From NCBI RefSeq assembly GCF_000317595.1, contig NZ_AEJC01000293.1:1-64000 (forward strand): DNA of 64,000 bases. Reading direction: 5' to 3'. Position 1 is the stretch's first letter, and each line of letters opens with the position of its first letter. The stretch is from Streptomyces ipomoeae 91-03. GTDB taxonomy: Bacteria; Actinomycetota; Actinomycetes; Streptomycetales; Streptomycetaceae. Shown in pieces: positions 43,564-52,410 of the stretch. Made by a program: the position numbers and the translations under genes. The notes under the pieces are model-generated. The model was not told the DNA's origin. It saw only the letters and a program-made list of their open reading frames with translations, and ran no database searches.

Positions 43564-45086
43564 GAGGCCGTCCGGGTTTGCTGCAGGACCCAGCTTCTGA
43601 GCTCCGCGCGGTCGATCTTTCCCGTGGATCCAGTGGGCAGGCTCTCCCGGACGTACAGCACATCGGGCACCTTGTACCGCTCGACCCGTTCGAACATCCA
43701 CCGAATCAGTTCCTCCGGCGTGGGCTCGTCCCCTGGCGTCGGGGCGACGACGGCGCAGAGCCGCTCCCCCAGCAACGGGTCCGGGACCCCGCAGGAAAAG
43801 GCGTCGACCACTTGGGGGTGCTGCTCCAGGACGGCCTCCACCTCGGCGGGAGCGATCTTGTTCGCCCCCTTGACGACCACGGCAGTGCCGCGGCCCAGGA
43901 CTGAGATGCGGCCTCCCTTTCGAACTTCCACCTGATCCCCTGTACGGAAGAAGCCGTCCTCGACCGCGGCGCGGGTCAGCTCTGGTTGCCCGAGGTAGCC
44001 GCGCAGGACGCCGGCGCTGGACACCGCGAGAACGCCGCTGTCGCCGACTGCGGCGGCCCGATCCGGAGCACCCACGTACCAGCGCACCCCGCTCAGGGCC
44101 CGGCCCACGGTGTCTGGATGCGCGTCGTAGTCGGCGGCGGGCAGGATGAAGTCGGGGGCGCTGGTCTCGGTCAGCCCGTAGATGATGGAGATCCAGCTGT
44201 GGGGCAGAAGTGTTCGGTAGCGGTCGCCGGTCTGCGGGGGAAGCAGTTCGCCGCCCACGACCACCTGCTGGGGCGAGCGTGTCCGCACCAGCGGATCGCG
44301 TACTGATGGGTCTTCCAGTAGCGGCAGGACCTGCCTGAGCATGGTGGGGACCACCGCGACGCGCGAGACCCGTTCGTCCGCCAGCGCTTCGCAGAGTCGG
44401 CTGGGGGTGAACTTGTCCAGCAGCCGGACCGAGCCACCCGTACCGAGAGTCAGCAGGATGTCCCACTGGCAGAAGAGGAAGCTGGTCCGGAGTACTGCGA
44501 GAGCCCGGTCGCCAGGTTGATAGGCCAACGCCTCCTGAACCATGGCCAGTTTGGCCAGGATGCCGGTGTGGCCGAGGACCACGCCCTTGGGGATCCCGGT
44601 CGAACCAGAGGTGAAGATGACCAGTGCGGCCCCGGCAAGCAGCGGGTCACGTTCTCCATCCTGCGCGGACAACACCCGGAGCCCACCGGGCACGGCCTCC
44701 CCCAGTTCCCTCAGATCGTCGCGGGAGTGGTCGATCTCGCCCAGACTCACCGCTGCGGCACCGGTACGGTCCACCGCGCTGATGACCACCGGAGCCGGCA
44801 CCGAGGCATCGAGAGGGACGGCACAGCGTCCGGACCTCCAGACGGCGAAGAGGCGCACCAGGCTGTCGACGCTGTTGTCCATGAGGACGAGCACCGGTCC
44901 ATCGCTGACTGTGGCGCTGTCGTGGATCAGCTGGGCCGCCTCTTCGACAGCGGCGTGGAGCTGGCTGTACGTCATACGCGCCCGGCTGTCCGAGAGCGCG
45001 AGTCGGTCCATGTGCTTGGCGCAACTGAGCGCCAGATAGTTGCTCAGGTCCTGTGTGTCGGTCGGCGGCGCTGTCTGGGACGTCAT
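43560..45086 (-). CDS. AMP-forming acyl/aminoacyl ligase
   Basis: A 508-aa ANL-superfamily enzyme that activates a carboxylic acid as its adenylate. The phosphate loop is VIFTSGSTGIPKGVVLGH, followed by YGLTETSAPDF (A5), GVLRGYLGQPE, FFRTGDQVEV, and the catalytic Lys in PTGSTGKIDRAEL. It is a stand-alone domain with no carrier protein fused or nearby. GGAGGGAAGGT precedes the ATG, and it overlaps both neighbours by 4 bases. It may transfer its acyl group to an amine on a sugar or amino acid, or to CoA. Its adenylate product is interesting given the MccF-like and HisRS genes downstream. Confidence 0.88.
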   Translation of the reverse strand: MTSQTAPPTDTQDLSNYLALSCAKHMDRLALSDSRARMTYSQLHAAVEEAAQLIHDSATVSDGPVLVLMDNSVDSLVRLFAVWRSGRCAVPLDASVPAPVVISAVDRTGAAAVSLGEIDHSRDDLRELGEAVPGGLRVLSAQDGERDPLLAGAALVIFTSGSTGIPKGVVLGHTGILAKLAMVQEALAYQPGDRALAVLRTSFLFCQWDILLTLGTGGSVRLLDKFTPSRLCEALADERVSRVAVVPTMLRQVLPLLEDPSVRDPLVRTRSPQQVVVGGELLPPQTGDRYRTLLPHSWISIIYGLTETSAPDFILPAADYDAHPDTVGRALSGVRWYVGAPDRAAAVGDSGVLAVSSAGVLRGYLGQPELTRAAVEDGFFRTGDQVEVRKGGRISVLGRGTAVVVKGANKIAPAEVEAVLEQHPQVVDAFSCGVPDPLLGERLCAVVAPTPGDEPTPEELIRWMFERVERYKVPDVLYVRESLPTGSTGKIDRAELRSWVLQQTRTAS

Positions 45087-46255
45087 ACCTTCCCTCCGTC
45101 GGTCGTGGGCGTGATGGCCTGCTGGAGCCGCTGGAAGGGCAGCGGCGTGATGCTGTTGAAGGTCCGGGTGTCCCCGCAGGGCATCGTCCGGCGGCGCAGG
45201 TGGTCCCTCAGGTCTTCGACCAGATCGTCCGTCGGGCCCAGGAGCAGCCCGCGCCTCAGTACGAAGACCGTCGGGCCGTCAACGGAGGTCTGCGGTTCCC
45301 CGTCGAGGGCCACCACGATGCGGCCTTCGGTAGAGCTGTCGAGGACCGTGGCCTGTGCCGCGTCCTGCCACAGCTCGACCACCCTGGTGCACCCACGAAG
45401 GTGCACGCTCCAGCGGTCGCCTGACGAATCGGATTTCATGCCCTTCCAGCCGAGCTCCCGCTGCCAGGCGTCCAGGGCTTGGCGTACCTCGTACATGGCC
45501 TGGTCATCCGTGAGCGGTTGCTGCTCGAACAGTGCCTTTTCGCGGGCCGGTACGCCTGCCAGGAGTCGGCGGGGCGGGAAACTCTTGGCGACGACGGCTC
45601 CAGCGGCGACGATGCAGCTGTCGCCGATGTCCGCGCCGGGCATGATGGAGCAGTGGTAGCCGAGCCACACCTTGTTCCCGATGCGCACGCCCTCGAAGGC
45701 GGTGCTGTAACCGTCGAGGACGCTGTGGGCGAAGTGGTAGCCGTGGGTCCAGATGCTGACGTACTGGCCCGAACCGACGTCCGAGCCGATGTCGATCAGA
45801 CAGTTGGCGTTGAGGATGTTGTGGGGGCCGACGGTGACGCGGTCTCCGATGCGCACGGTGGCCGTGGACTCGAGGGTCCCCCCGCCGCCAACTGTGCTGT
45901 GCGGGCCCACGTAGAGGAGTCGGCCCGCGTCGAAGGCTCGGGCGACGATATCGACGCCGGTACAGATGCGAGCGGCTGGCCCGGTGCTGAAGCTGTCGGC
46001 GCAGAGGACCCGCACGCCAGCGGCGATCTCACTGTTGTCTCCGATGCTGAGGTGGCCGCCGCGCAGGTCGGCTCCCGCGCCGAGGTGGACTTCGCGGCCC
46101 AGGTGGATGCGGTCGCCCACAAGCCGGACGCCGTCGTCGAGTCGTACGCCAGGCTCGATCACCAGCTCGTGGGCGTGGATGACCACGTCCCGTCCCGCTA
46201 CGCAGTCTGCGGGCAGGTGCGCGCGGGGGATGGCGGAATCGATGAGCAGGGGCAT
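45083..46255 (-). CDS. Hexapeptide-repeat acyltransferase with C-terminal extension
   Basis: A 390-aa protein. Residues about 15-245 are left-handed beta-helix repeats (GRDVVIHAHELVIEPGVRLDD, VGGGGTLESTATVRIGDRV, WLGYHCSIMPGADIGDSCIV and AGAVVAKSFPPRRLLAGVPA). This is the LpxA/WbbJ-type fold used for O- or N-acetylation of sugars. A further 140 residues without clear motif follow, including a region resembling an acceptor-binding cap. The ATG at 46255 is chosen because GGAGG lies 6 bases upstream; an in-frame ATG at 46267 overlaps that site. It likely acylates the amino sugar made by the neighbouring aminotransferase. Confidence 0.82.
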   Translation of the reverse strand: MPLLIDSAIPRAHLPADCVAGRDVVIHAHELVIEPGVRLDDGVRLVGDRIHLGREVHLGAGADLRGGHLSIGDNSEIAAGVRVLCADSFSTGPAARICTGVDIVARAFDAGRLLYVGPHSTVGGGGTLESTATVRIGDRVTVGPHNILNANCLIDIGSDVGSGQYVSIWTHGYHFAHSVLDGYSTAFEGVRIGNKVWLGYHCSIMPGADIGDSCIVAAGAVVAKSFPPRRLLAGVPAREKALFEQQPLTDDQAMYEVRQALDAWQRELGWKGMKSDSSGDRWSVHLRGCTRVVELWQDAAQATVLDSSTEGRIVVALDGEPQTSVDGPTVFVLRRGLLLGPTDDLVEDLRDHLRRRTMPCGDTRTFNSITPLPFQRLQQAITPTTDGGKV

Positions 46256-46275
46256 GCGGACCTCCATGGAGTCAG

Positions 46276-47340
46276 TCAGCAGGGCAGCTTTGTCAGCAGG
46301 TCGCAGACGCGCTGAACGTCCGAGTCGGACATGGCCGGGTACAACGGCAGGGAGAGGGTTCGGCCCACAGTGGCCTCAGCCACAGGGAAGTAGCCGGGGG
46401 CGGCCCCGAGTTCTCGATGCAGCAGTTCATGACGTTGTGTCAATCGACTCGCGTCGACCTCGTGCTTGTGGAAGAACCCGAGGAGGCGTTCGCGTTCCTC
46501 TTCGTCGGCGCACCGAAGAACGAACCGATAAACGAGCCGTCCTGGATCGGGCAAGCCCGCCGGTGCGAGCGCATCGGGGCAGGCCGCGAGGTACTGGTTG
46601 GTGATCCACTCCCTGCGTTCCCGGACTTGGGCGAGGCGCGAGAGCTGCGAGCGGGCCAGCGCCGCGTGCACGTCGGACAGGGTGAGGGGCATCCGGGGCC
46701 AGCGGCTGCTGCGAAAGCTCGCCTCGGTGTAGGAGGTGATCCGTTCGGAGATCTCGGTGTCTGCGCTCCAGCACAGTCCCCCGGTGGCCCCCGTGAAGAC
46801 CTTCGTGGCGTAGAGCGAGGACACCGCGACCCGCCCGAAGGTTCCGTGTTCACCGTGCGGACCCCTGCTCCCGAACGAATGGCAGCAGTCCTCGACGAGG
46901 TTGGGGCAGATCTCAGCCAGGTCAGGCAGAGCTGCGGTCGCACCGTAGGTGTGCACCACGAAGGCGGCGTACGGCCTCCCTGTCCGGTCGGAGGCGTCCC
47001 GCAGCGACTGCGGAGACATGGTCAGTCCGTCAGGCTCGACATCGACGACGAGCGGGCGGCAGCCGGCCAGGCGAACGGCGTCGAGCAAGGCCACACAGGA
47101 ATAGGTGGGTACGGCGATGAGAGCGTCGGCTGGTGCCTCCAGGCCAACGAGTGCGAGGAACAAGGCGAGCGTGCCCGAGGTCGTGGCGACAGCACGGCCC
47201 GCGCCGAAGTACGCGACCACGTCCTCCTCCAGGCGCCGGCGCTCGGGCCCGGGGGCAATCCAGCCGGACTGGAGGACTCGGTCTACGGCGGCTCGGTCAG
47301 CCATGGTGACCAAGGGCGCATTGTGATCGATCCAGGTCAC
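46276..47340 (-). CDS. DegT/DnrJ/EryC1/StrS-family aminotransferase
   Basis: A 354-aa PLP-dependent sugar aminotransferase. It has FGAGRAVATTSGTLALFLAL (PLP phosphate region), AFVVHTYGATAALPDL, VEDCCHSFGSRG and the Lys in SSLYATKVFTGATGG (about 180), followed by a C-terminal domain ending YPAMSDSDVQRVCDLL. Enzymes of this family convert a keto sugar nucleotide to an amino sugar, or form an amino-cyclitol. GTG start overlapping the isomerase gene by 4 bases. The dehydrogenase, deacetylase and acyltransferase nearby suggest an amino-sugar or uronic-acid building block. Confidence 0.88.
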   Translation of the reverse strand: MTWIDHNAPLVTMADRAAVDRVLQSGWIAPGPERRRLEEDVVAYFGAGRAVATTSGTLALFLALVGLEAPADALIAVPTYSCVALLDAVRLAGCRPLVVDVEPDGLTMSPQSLRDASDRTGRPYAAFVVHTYGATAALPDLAEICPNLVEDCCHSFGSRGPHGEHGTFGRVAVSSLYATKVFTGATGGLCWSADTEISERITSYTEASFRSSRWPRMPLTLSDVHAALARSQLSRLAQVRERREWITNQYLAACPDALAPAGLPDPGRLVYRFVLRCADEEERERLLGFFHKHEVDASRLTQRHELLHRELGAAPGYFPVAEATVGRTLSLPLYPAMSDSDVQRVCDLLTKLPC

Positions 47341-48152
47341 TGCTTATCCCTTCTCGGGGACAGGCACTCAGCCAGCTCGCGCAGCCACTCAAGGAGGCGC
47401 CGGTCAGGGTGGCCGTGCCCTTCGTCGTGTTCCAGGGCGACTGCTGCCGGACGACAGGTCCGCAGAACATGGGCTACTACGCCGTACGGGACCTGCGGGT
47501 GCGTGCCACTGCCCGGGGCCGGGTACGGCCGGTGCCCAGACCTTGAGCGATCGTTGTCGTAGAGGTGCACGGACTTGATGCGGGGGCCGAGTACGTCCGC
47601 GAAGGATCGCACCGCCTCAGGGCCGCCTAGCTGGTGTGCGTGGCCGATGTCCAGGCACAGACCCAGGTTGGGCCACTCTTCGAGAAACCGCAGGTACTGC
47701 TCGGCGCTCGCACAGTGAGGGTTGTCGGTCATGTTCTCGATCAGGACCGGGACCTGGAAGAGCTGGGTGAGCCGGTCAGCCTCCGCGAGGAACGCCGTGG
47801 CAAAGTCTTCAAACCCCTCGACGGGAAAGGGCGGATATGGCGTCGGGAAGTGTGCGACGACGTGCTGCGCTCCAAGATCTGCTGAACACCTGACCGTGGT
47901 TTCAAGGGCAGCGATCGCCGCAGCGGCTTCCTGTGGGTCAGGCCCCGTAGGGCAGTAGCGAGGCATCAGCTGCGGGTGGGGAGTCGGGGTGTGCAGCGCC
48001 GGCCTGATGTCGTGGTCGGCGCAGAACTTCCGGATCCGGGGCAGCGCCTCAACGGGGTAGGTGTAGAACTCCACGAGGTCCGGCTGATAGTCCAGCAGCG
48101 CCTCCAGGTCCGACTTGACCTGCAACACGCTGGTCGAGACGCCGAGCATCAT
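47337..48152 (-). CDS. Xylose-isomerase-like TIM-barrel enzyme (sugar isomerase/epimerase)
   Basis: A 271-aa AP-endonuclease-2-type TIM barrel. The N-terminus MMLGVSTSVLQVKSDLEALL, QPDLVEFYTYP, AQHVVAHFPTPYPPF, VLIENMTDNPH (metal Glu), LGLCLDIGHAHQLGG (Asp/His) and SVHLYDND (His) give the metal-binding set of this superfamily. GGAGGGGGGAC directly precedes the ATG. The members include sugar isomerases, epimerases, inosose dehydratases and, more distantly, the iron enzymes that modify Cys in RiPP peptides. Here an isomerase of a sugar or keto sugar is most likely; the specific reaction is unknown. Confidence 0.8.
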   Translation of the reverse strand: MMLGVSTSVLQVKSDLEALLDYQPDLVEFYTYPVEALPRIRKFCADHDIRPALHTPTPHPQLMPRYCPTGPDPQEAAAAIAALETTVRCSADLGAQHVVAHFPTPYPPFPVEGFEDFATAFLAEADRLTQLFQVPVLIENMTDNPHCASAEQYLRFLEEWPNLGLCLDIGHAHQLGGPEAVRSFADVLGPRIKSVHLYDNDRSRSGHRPYPAPGSGTHPQVPYGVVAHVLRTCRPAAVALEHDEGHGHPDRRLLEWLRELAECLSPRRDKQ

Positions 48153-48895
48153 GTCCCCCCTCCAGGTGCGCACCGGGCGATCTCAAGGACGGCGTGTTGA
48201 TGGATGAGTTGGCTTCCGTTGATCAGCCGCTGCTGTCCATCGACCTCGGTGGACCAGGAGTGCAGCGGGTCCTCAGACCAGCGCGACACCGTTCGGGACG
48301 GCGCCAACGCCGTCCAGCGCCACCACAGTCCCCGCTCTCGCAGGCCTGCTTCGACGGTCCGCCGCGACCACAAGGTCCAGCCGCTCTGCCATTCCCCGGG
48401 CGTGCCGGGGCCCGAGCGGCGTACCCGCACCAGGGTGTCCACGTCCTCAGGGTTGAACAGCCCGAAGACCACCAGCCGGACCTGTGGTGTGCCCGCGCTG
48501 AGCGCACCGTCCAGCCAGATCAGCGGTTCGTCGAAGATCGAGTGGACGCCGAGCAAGGTGACGATGTCCTGGTTTCGCGGCAGCGTCGTCGGATCGAGAA
48601 CATTTCCAACGCGCAGGTCCATCTCCGGCTGAAGCTCGCGGGCGTACTCCACCACCTGCGGCAATACGTCGATGCCCGTGCACCGCAGCTGCGGCCAGCG
48701 TGCGCGGAGTTGCTGAAGGAATCCGCCCAGCGAGCAGCCGATGTCCAGCAGGGACGCGGAAGGATTCGCATCCAGGAAGGGGCCGAGCAGATCGATGACC
48801 GCCGTGAAGTGCGGCTTGTCGAGGGCCCGGTCGGGCTCACCGAGGCAGTTCAGGTCGATACTGCGGGAGCCGAGGGGCAGCTCAGGTCGAGCCAT
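48149..48895 (-). CDS. SAM-dependent methyltransferase (class I), second
   Basis: A 248-aa protein with motif I SLLDIGCSLGGFLQQL, acidic GIDVLPQVVEYAREL and LRVGNVLDPTTLPR, then VTLLGVHSIFDEP (motif IV position). The C-terminal part holds FGLFNPEDVDTLVRVRRSG and SGWTLWSRRTVEAGL, likely forming the acceptor pocket. The ATG at 48895 has GAGGTGA before it and lies 14 bases inside the pentapeptide gene. With the methyltransferase at 41552 it makes two methylations possible in the pathway. Target (O, N or C) unknown. Confidence 0.82.
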   Translation of the reverse strand: MARPELPLGSRSIDLNCLGEPDRALDKPHFTAVIDLLGPFLDANPSASLLDIGCSLGGFLQQLRARWPQLRCTGIDVLPQVVEYARELQPEMDLRVGNVLDPTTLPRNQDIVTLLGVHSIFDEPLIWLDGALSAGTPQVRLVVFGLFNPEDVDTLVRVRRSGPGTPGEWQSGWTLWSRRTVEAGLRERGLWWRWTALAPSRTVSRWSEDPLHSWSTEVDGQQRLINGSQLIHQHAVLEIARCAPGGGT

Positions 48896-50303
48896 GCTGC
48901 TCACCTCGCAGGACGCCTTCGAAGGCGGTCAGGTAGGTACTCAGGGCCGCCGTGTCCGGCGATTCCGTGGCGTTGAGTGCCTCCTTGAGTCCGGTGCACC
49001 GGTCGGCGAAGAACGGCGGCTTGATGCCCGCGAGCTTGGTGCGGCGGCACGTCACCTTCACCCAGGTGGACTGGAAGAGCGCGGCTCCGGTCAGGTCCGC
49101 GTCCGTCAGGTCCGACTGGCTGAACCGGCTGTACGCTGCGTTGACCTCGCGCAGGTTCGCGTTGCTGAGGTCGGCCGCGATGTATGCCTGGACGAGGATC
49201 GCGCCGGCGAGTGAGGAATCGGCCAGACACATGCCGCGCGGCGGGTCTCCGGTGATCATCGCTCGGTAGAGGTTGCTCTGCGCGAGATCGGCACCCCGCA
49301 TGTCCACGTCCCGGAAAACGGCGCAGCGGCCGGTGAATCCACCCATCCGGGCCCGCTGGAGCTGCGATTCGACCACGTGCAGGTTCTCGGCCTGGGCGTT
49401 TCCCAAGTCGGCCTCGGTCAGGCAGGTCCTGTGCACGGAGGCGGCCACGAAGCTGGCCGAGGAGAGCTTGGCACGTGTCAGGTCGCTGTCGCGCAGCCTG
49501 AGCCCGGGAAGGGCGGCTGTGCTCAGGTCGATGCCGGGCAGGCTGCAGTGCCCGATGTCTGCGTCGGGCGCATGGAGGTCACGCGCGACCACGGTGTCGC
49601 CGCGAAGACCGTCGAGGCGCAGGCGCGGCAGTCTCGCTCCGCTGAGGTCGAGGCCGTCGCAGTTCGTGGCTCGCTGGATGACGACACCGGCCCCGCTCAT
49701 TCCGTTGAGTCGGGTTCCGGCCATGTCGCTCTTGGTCATGGTCAGTTGATCGGCGACGGCGTTGTCGAAGACGGTCTTGCGCAGGACGGATTCGTTGATG
49801 CTCGCGCCCTGCAGGTTCGCGGCCTTGAGGTCGGATCCTTCCAGGTCGCACTGGTAGAAGGTGGTGCCGGCCAGGTGGCCGTTCGGCAAGGAAGTGCCTC
49901 GCATGGAGCAGCCGTGGAAGAGGCTGCCGGTGGCGTCTCGCAGATTGCTGAGGTCGGCGTTGTCGAAGACGGAGGTCTGTGCGGCGAGGGCGTGGACGTA
50001 GGCGTCGCGCATTCTGGCGCCGGTCAGATCAGTGCGTTCCATTCCCGGGCAGATCATGGTGACCCGGTCCAGGAGCGCCCTGCGCAGCGAGGTGCCGTGC
50101 AGAGTGGCGCGGTTGAGGACGGCACCGGTCAGGTCGGCGTCCGTGAGGTTCAGGTTGGCGAGGTCCGCCTCGGCGAGCTGGAGTCCGCGTCCGGTGCTGT
50201 GCAGGAGATCTGCGGTAAGAGCTGCGATCTTCTTGAGGACGGGTTCGCGGTCTTCGGCGGCGTCCAGAGCGGTCAGGAGGCTCACATGCGTGGCGTTGGC
50301 CAT
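48882..50303 (-). CDS. Pentapeptide-repeat protein
   Basis: A 473-aa protein built almost wholly of A(D/N)LxX repeats from about residue 40 to 440 (LAEADLANLNLTDADLTGAVL, then ADLSNANLREVNAAYS and SQSDLTDADLTGAALF as examples). The fold is a right-handed quadrilateral beta helix. Pentapeptide proteins in antibiotic producers can protect gyrase by mimicking DNA (McbG, AlbG, Qnr), while others are scaffolds. There is no signal peptide or kinase/SMC partner. In this operon it may be a self-protection factor or a carrier for the pathway enzymes; sequence does not decide. Confidence 0.85.
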   Translation of the reverse strand: MANATHVSLLTALDAAEDREPVLKKIAALTADLLHSTGRGLQLAEADLANLNLTDADLTGAVLNRATLHGTSLRRALLDRVTMICPGMERTDLTGARMRDAYVHALAAQTSVFDNADLSNLRDATGSLFHGCSMRGTSLPNGHLAGTTFYQCDLEGSDLKAANLQGASINESVLRKTVFDNAVADQLTMTKSDMAGTRLNGMSGAGVVIQRATNCDGLDLSGARLPRLRLDGLRGDTVVARDLHAPDADIGHCSLPGIDLSTAALPGLRLRDSDLTRAKLSSASFVAASVHRTCLTEADLGNAQAENLHVVESQLQRARMGGFTGRCAVFRDVDMRGADLAQSNLYRAMITGDPPRGMCLADSSLAGAILVQAYIAADLSNANLREVNAAYSRFSQSDLTDADLTGAALFQSTWVKVTCRRTKLAGIKPPFFADRCTGLKEALNATESPDTAALSTYLTAFEGVLRGEQHGST

Positions 50304-50353
50304 CGGAATTCCCCTCTGTCGGTACGTGCGGGTCGAGTTGGTCCGCTGCCTGC

Positions 50354-51058
50354 TCAGCCCTGGGGCAGCGCTGCTCCCAGTCCGTGTTGGCGTTCCAAGG
50401 CGAAGGCTTCGGCGTACTCGGTGCCACTGAGCTGGCCGTGAAAGCGGTCGGCGAGTTGGACGGCGGCACCGTCCACGGGCCGGAAGCCCGGGCGAGCACG
50501 GGTGAATGGTTCGAGGGCTTCGGCCTTGCGCTTGAACTGGTCGCTGATGTCGACGAACACGGTGGGGCAGAACTGCGAGGTGGCGATCGTTCGAGGCTCG
50601 GCGGGGCGAAGAGAGAACAGATCCGCCCGGTGGTTGCGCAGAGCTGCGGCGACGGCTCGTCCAGTCAGGGCATGGTCGACATGCCCGTCACCGCGCCAGT
50701 GGGTGAGCACCGTCTGCGGAGCTATCTCCGTCATCAGCCGGTCGAGAGTGGCGACGAGGGCCACCTCCCCGTAGTCGGAGACCTGGAGCGCAGGCTCCCC
50801 GTGGGGCCAGCGAAGCTCGTAGCCGAGGAGTCCGGCGGCTCGTTCGGTGTCCGCGATTCGCTGTTCCGCGCTGGGGCCGGTCTCCGCGAGAGAGAGCACC
50901 GCTGTGACGACCCGCACGCCCGCATCACTGAGGCGAGCGATCGTCCCCCCGGCAGCGATCTCTGCGTCGTCCGCGTGAGCGACGACAACCATGACGGTAC
51001 GAGGCGGTGTGTCCATCTCGGCCCGCGTACCGATGGGCAGGCCCTCGTCTGCACTCAT
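50354..51058 (-). CDS. PIG-L/LmbE-family deacetylase
   Basis: A 234-aa zinc-dependent N-deacetylase. It has MVVVAHADDAEIAAGGTIA with the His-x-Asp-Asp metal motif (AHADDAE), SLAETG, RIADTERAAGLLGYELRW, and HWRGDGHVDHALTGRAV with the third metal His. The family removes N-acetyl from GlcNAc-containing substrates, as in GPI, mycothiol and teicoplanin biosynthesis. It overlaps the dehydrogenase gene by 4 bases. It probably frees an amino group on a GlcNAc-derived unit, which the hexapeptide acyltransferase or ligase then modifies. Confidence 0.88.
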   Translation of the reverse strand: MSADEGLPIGTRAEMDTPPRTVMVVVAHADDAEIAAGGTIARLSDAGVRVVTAVLSLAETGPSAEQRIADTERAAGLLGYELRWPHGEPALQVSDYGEVALVATLDRLMTEIAPQTVLTHWRGDGHVDHALTGRAVAAALRNHRADLFSLRPAEPRTIATSQFCPTVFVDISDQFKRKAEALEPFTRARPGFRPVDGAAVQLADRFHGQLSGTEYAEAFALERQHGLGAALPQG

Positions 51059-52410
51059 CGGGCCGATCCCGAAGCTGAAGATCCGCCGACCGGGGTCGGA
51101 GTGCCCATTTCCACGTAGCGGACCCGGGTGCCGGCAAATGCTCTGCGAAGCCGGCCGAGGCTGTCGATCACAGTCGGCGGGTCAGCAAGAGCCGACAGAC
51201 GCTCGGGTAGATCCGAGTACGCCGCATGCGGGGTGGCGATGACGAGTGTCCGTACCGATGCCAGGTCTTCCGGCCAGCTCAGCGCACTCGCGCCCTCCCC
51301 GCGGGCAAGGACTTCTTCCGCTGAGAGAAAGGGGTCGTGAAGTCGGACGTCCGCCCCGCGGGCAGACAGTGCTGCCGCGAGGGCGAGAGCCGGCGAACCT
51401 TGGGGCAGGTGAACGTCCGGCGCGTAGCTGATGCCGAGAATGCCAATGGGACCGTCGAACTCGCTGGTCAGCCACTGGGCAACCCTGCCGGGGTGAGTGG
51501 CGTCCCATTCGAGCGCGCTGTCCACGAGGGGCAACTGTCCCTCGCCGAGGAGTCCATCGCCGGCGTAGTGCGGGCTGAGCGGTATGCAGTAGCCGCCGAT
51601 CCCGATCGAGGGATGGAGGGTAGGGACGTTCCACTTGGTCCCGGCCAGCCGGAACACCTCGGCCATGTCCAGATCTGGATAGGCCGTTGCGAGCTGGTTG
51701 GTCAACACCAGGTCCACATAGCGATAGAGGTTCTCAACCGACTTGGACAGGGCCGCGCGGGTCCAGTCGCCAGCCACGTGAACCACGTCGCTGACGGTCC
51801 CATACAGATCGGTCACCAAGGCCCGGGATGCCGCACTCTGGGTGCCGATCACCCGGGGCAGACTGCGCAGGTTCATCTCCGGGTCCAGCAGCCAGTCTCT
51901 GCGCGGGGCCGTTGCGAGATGGATCCCAGCTTCCATCACCCCAGTCGCACCCGTGAGCAGTGGAAGCACCAGGTCCAACCAGCGCACGCTCACCGTGCTC
52001 TCGATGCTGACCAGCAGCTCCTTGTCCGTCCGGTACGCGGAGCCGATGGCCTTGAGTACGACTTCGAGGGGATCCCGGAACGCCTTCCCGCCGCGCTCAG
52101 TGTTGACGCAGATGAGGTGGATCTGGGCCTCGAGCGCCTCCGCGTCGTCCGGCGCAGCCGCGCGGAGCCGGCCGTCCCGGAGTATTCCCGGGTCCAGGTG
52201 GATCTTGTCTTCGAAGCCGGGTAGCGGCACCGTACCAGCGTTTATGCAGCGGACCCGGTAGGCGTCCACGTCCACGATCGTGCAGCGGAAGCCTTCTTGG
52301 GCGAAGGCAGCGGCTGCCGAGAGCCCGATGAATCCGGCTCCCCAGACAGTGATCCGAGCCGACCTGTCACTGATGCTTTGATGGAGAGGAGAGGGGTTGG
52401 TGGCCATCAT
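51055..52410 (-). CDS. Nucleotide-sugar 6-dehydrogenase (UDP-GlcNAc/ManNAc or glucose type)
   Basis: A 451-aa protein of the UDP-glucose/GDP-mannose dehydrogenase family. The N-terminal Rossmann fold has ITVWGAGFIGLSAAAAFA and VDVDAYRVRCINAG, then LLVSIESTVSV, LAGTKWNVPTLHPSIGIGGYCIPL with the catalytic Cys, and a C-terminal substrate domain starting GPIGILGISYAPDVHLPQGS. It should oxidise C6 of a nucleotide sugar to a carboxylate in two NAD+-dependent steps. Start ATG (or the next ATG) overlaps the HisRS-like gene by 4 bases. With the deacetylase it points to an amino-uronic acid unit. Confidence 0.87.
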   Translation of the reverse strand: MMATNPSPLHQSISDRSARITVWGAGFIGLSAAAAFAQEGFRCTIVDVDAYRVRCINAGTVPLPGFEDKIHLDPGILRDGRLRAAAPDDAEALEAQIHLICVNTERGGKAFRDPLEVVLKAIGSAYRTDKELLVSIESTVSVRWLDLVLPLLTGATGVMEAGIHLATAPRRDWLLDPEMNLRSLPRVIGTQSAASRALVTDLYGTVSDVVHVAGDWTRAALSKSVENLYRYVDLVLTNQLATAYPDLDMAEVFRLAGTKWNVPTLHPSIGIGGYCIPLSPHYAGDGLLGEGQLPLVDSALEWDATHPGRVAQWLTSEFDGPIGILGISYAPDVHLPQGSPALALAAALSARGADVRLHDPFLSAEEVLARGEGASALSWPEDLASVRTLVIATPHAAYSDLPERLSALADPPTVIDSLGRLRRAFAGTRVRYVEMGTPTPVGGSSASGSAR

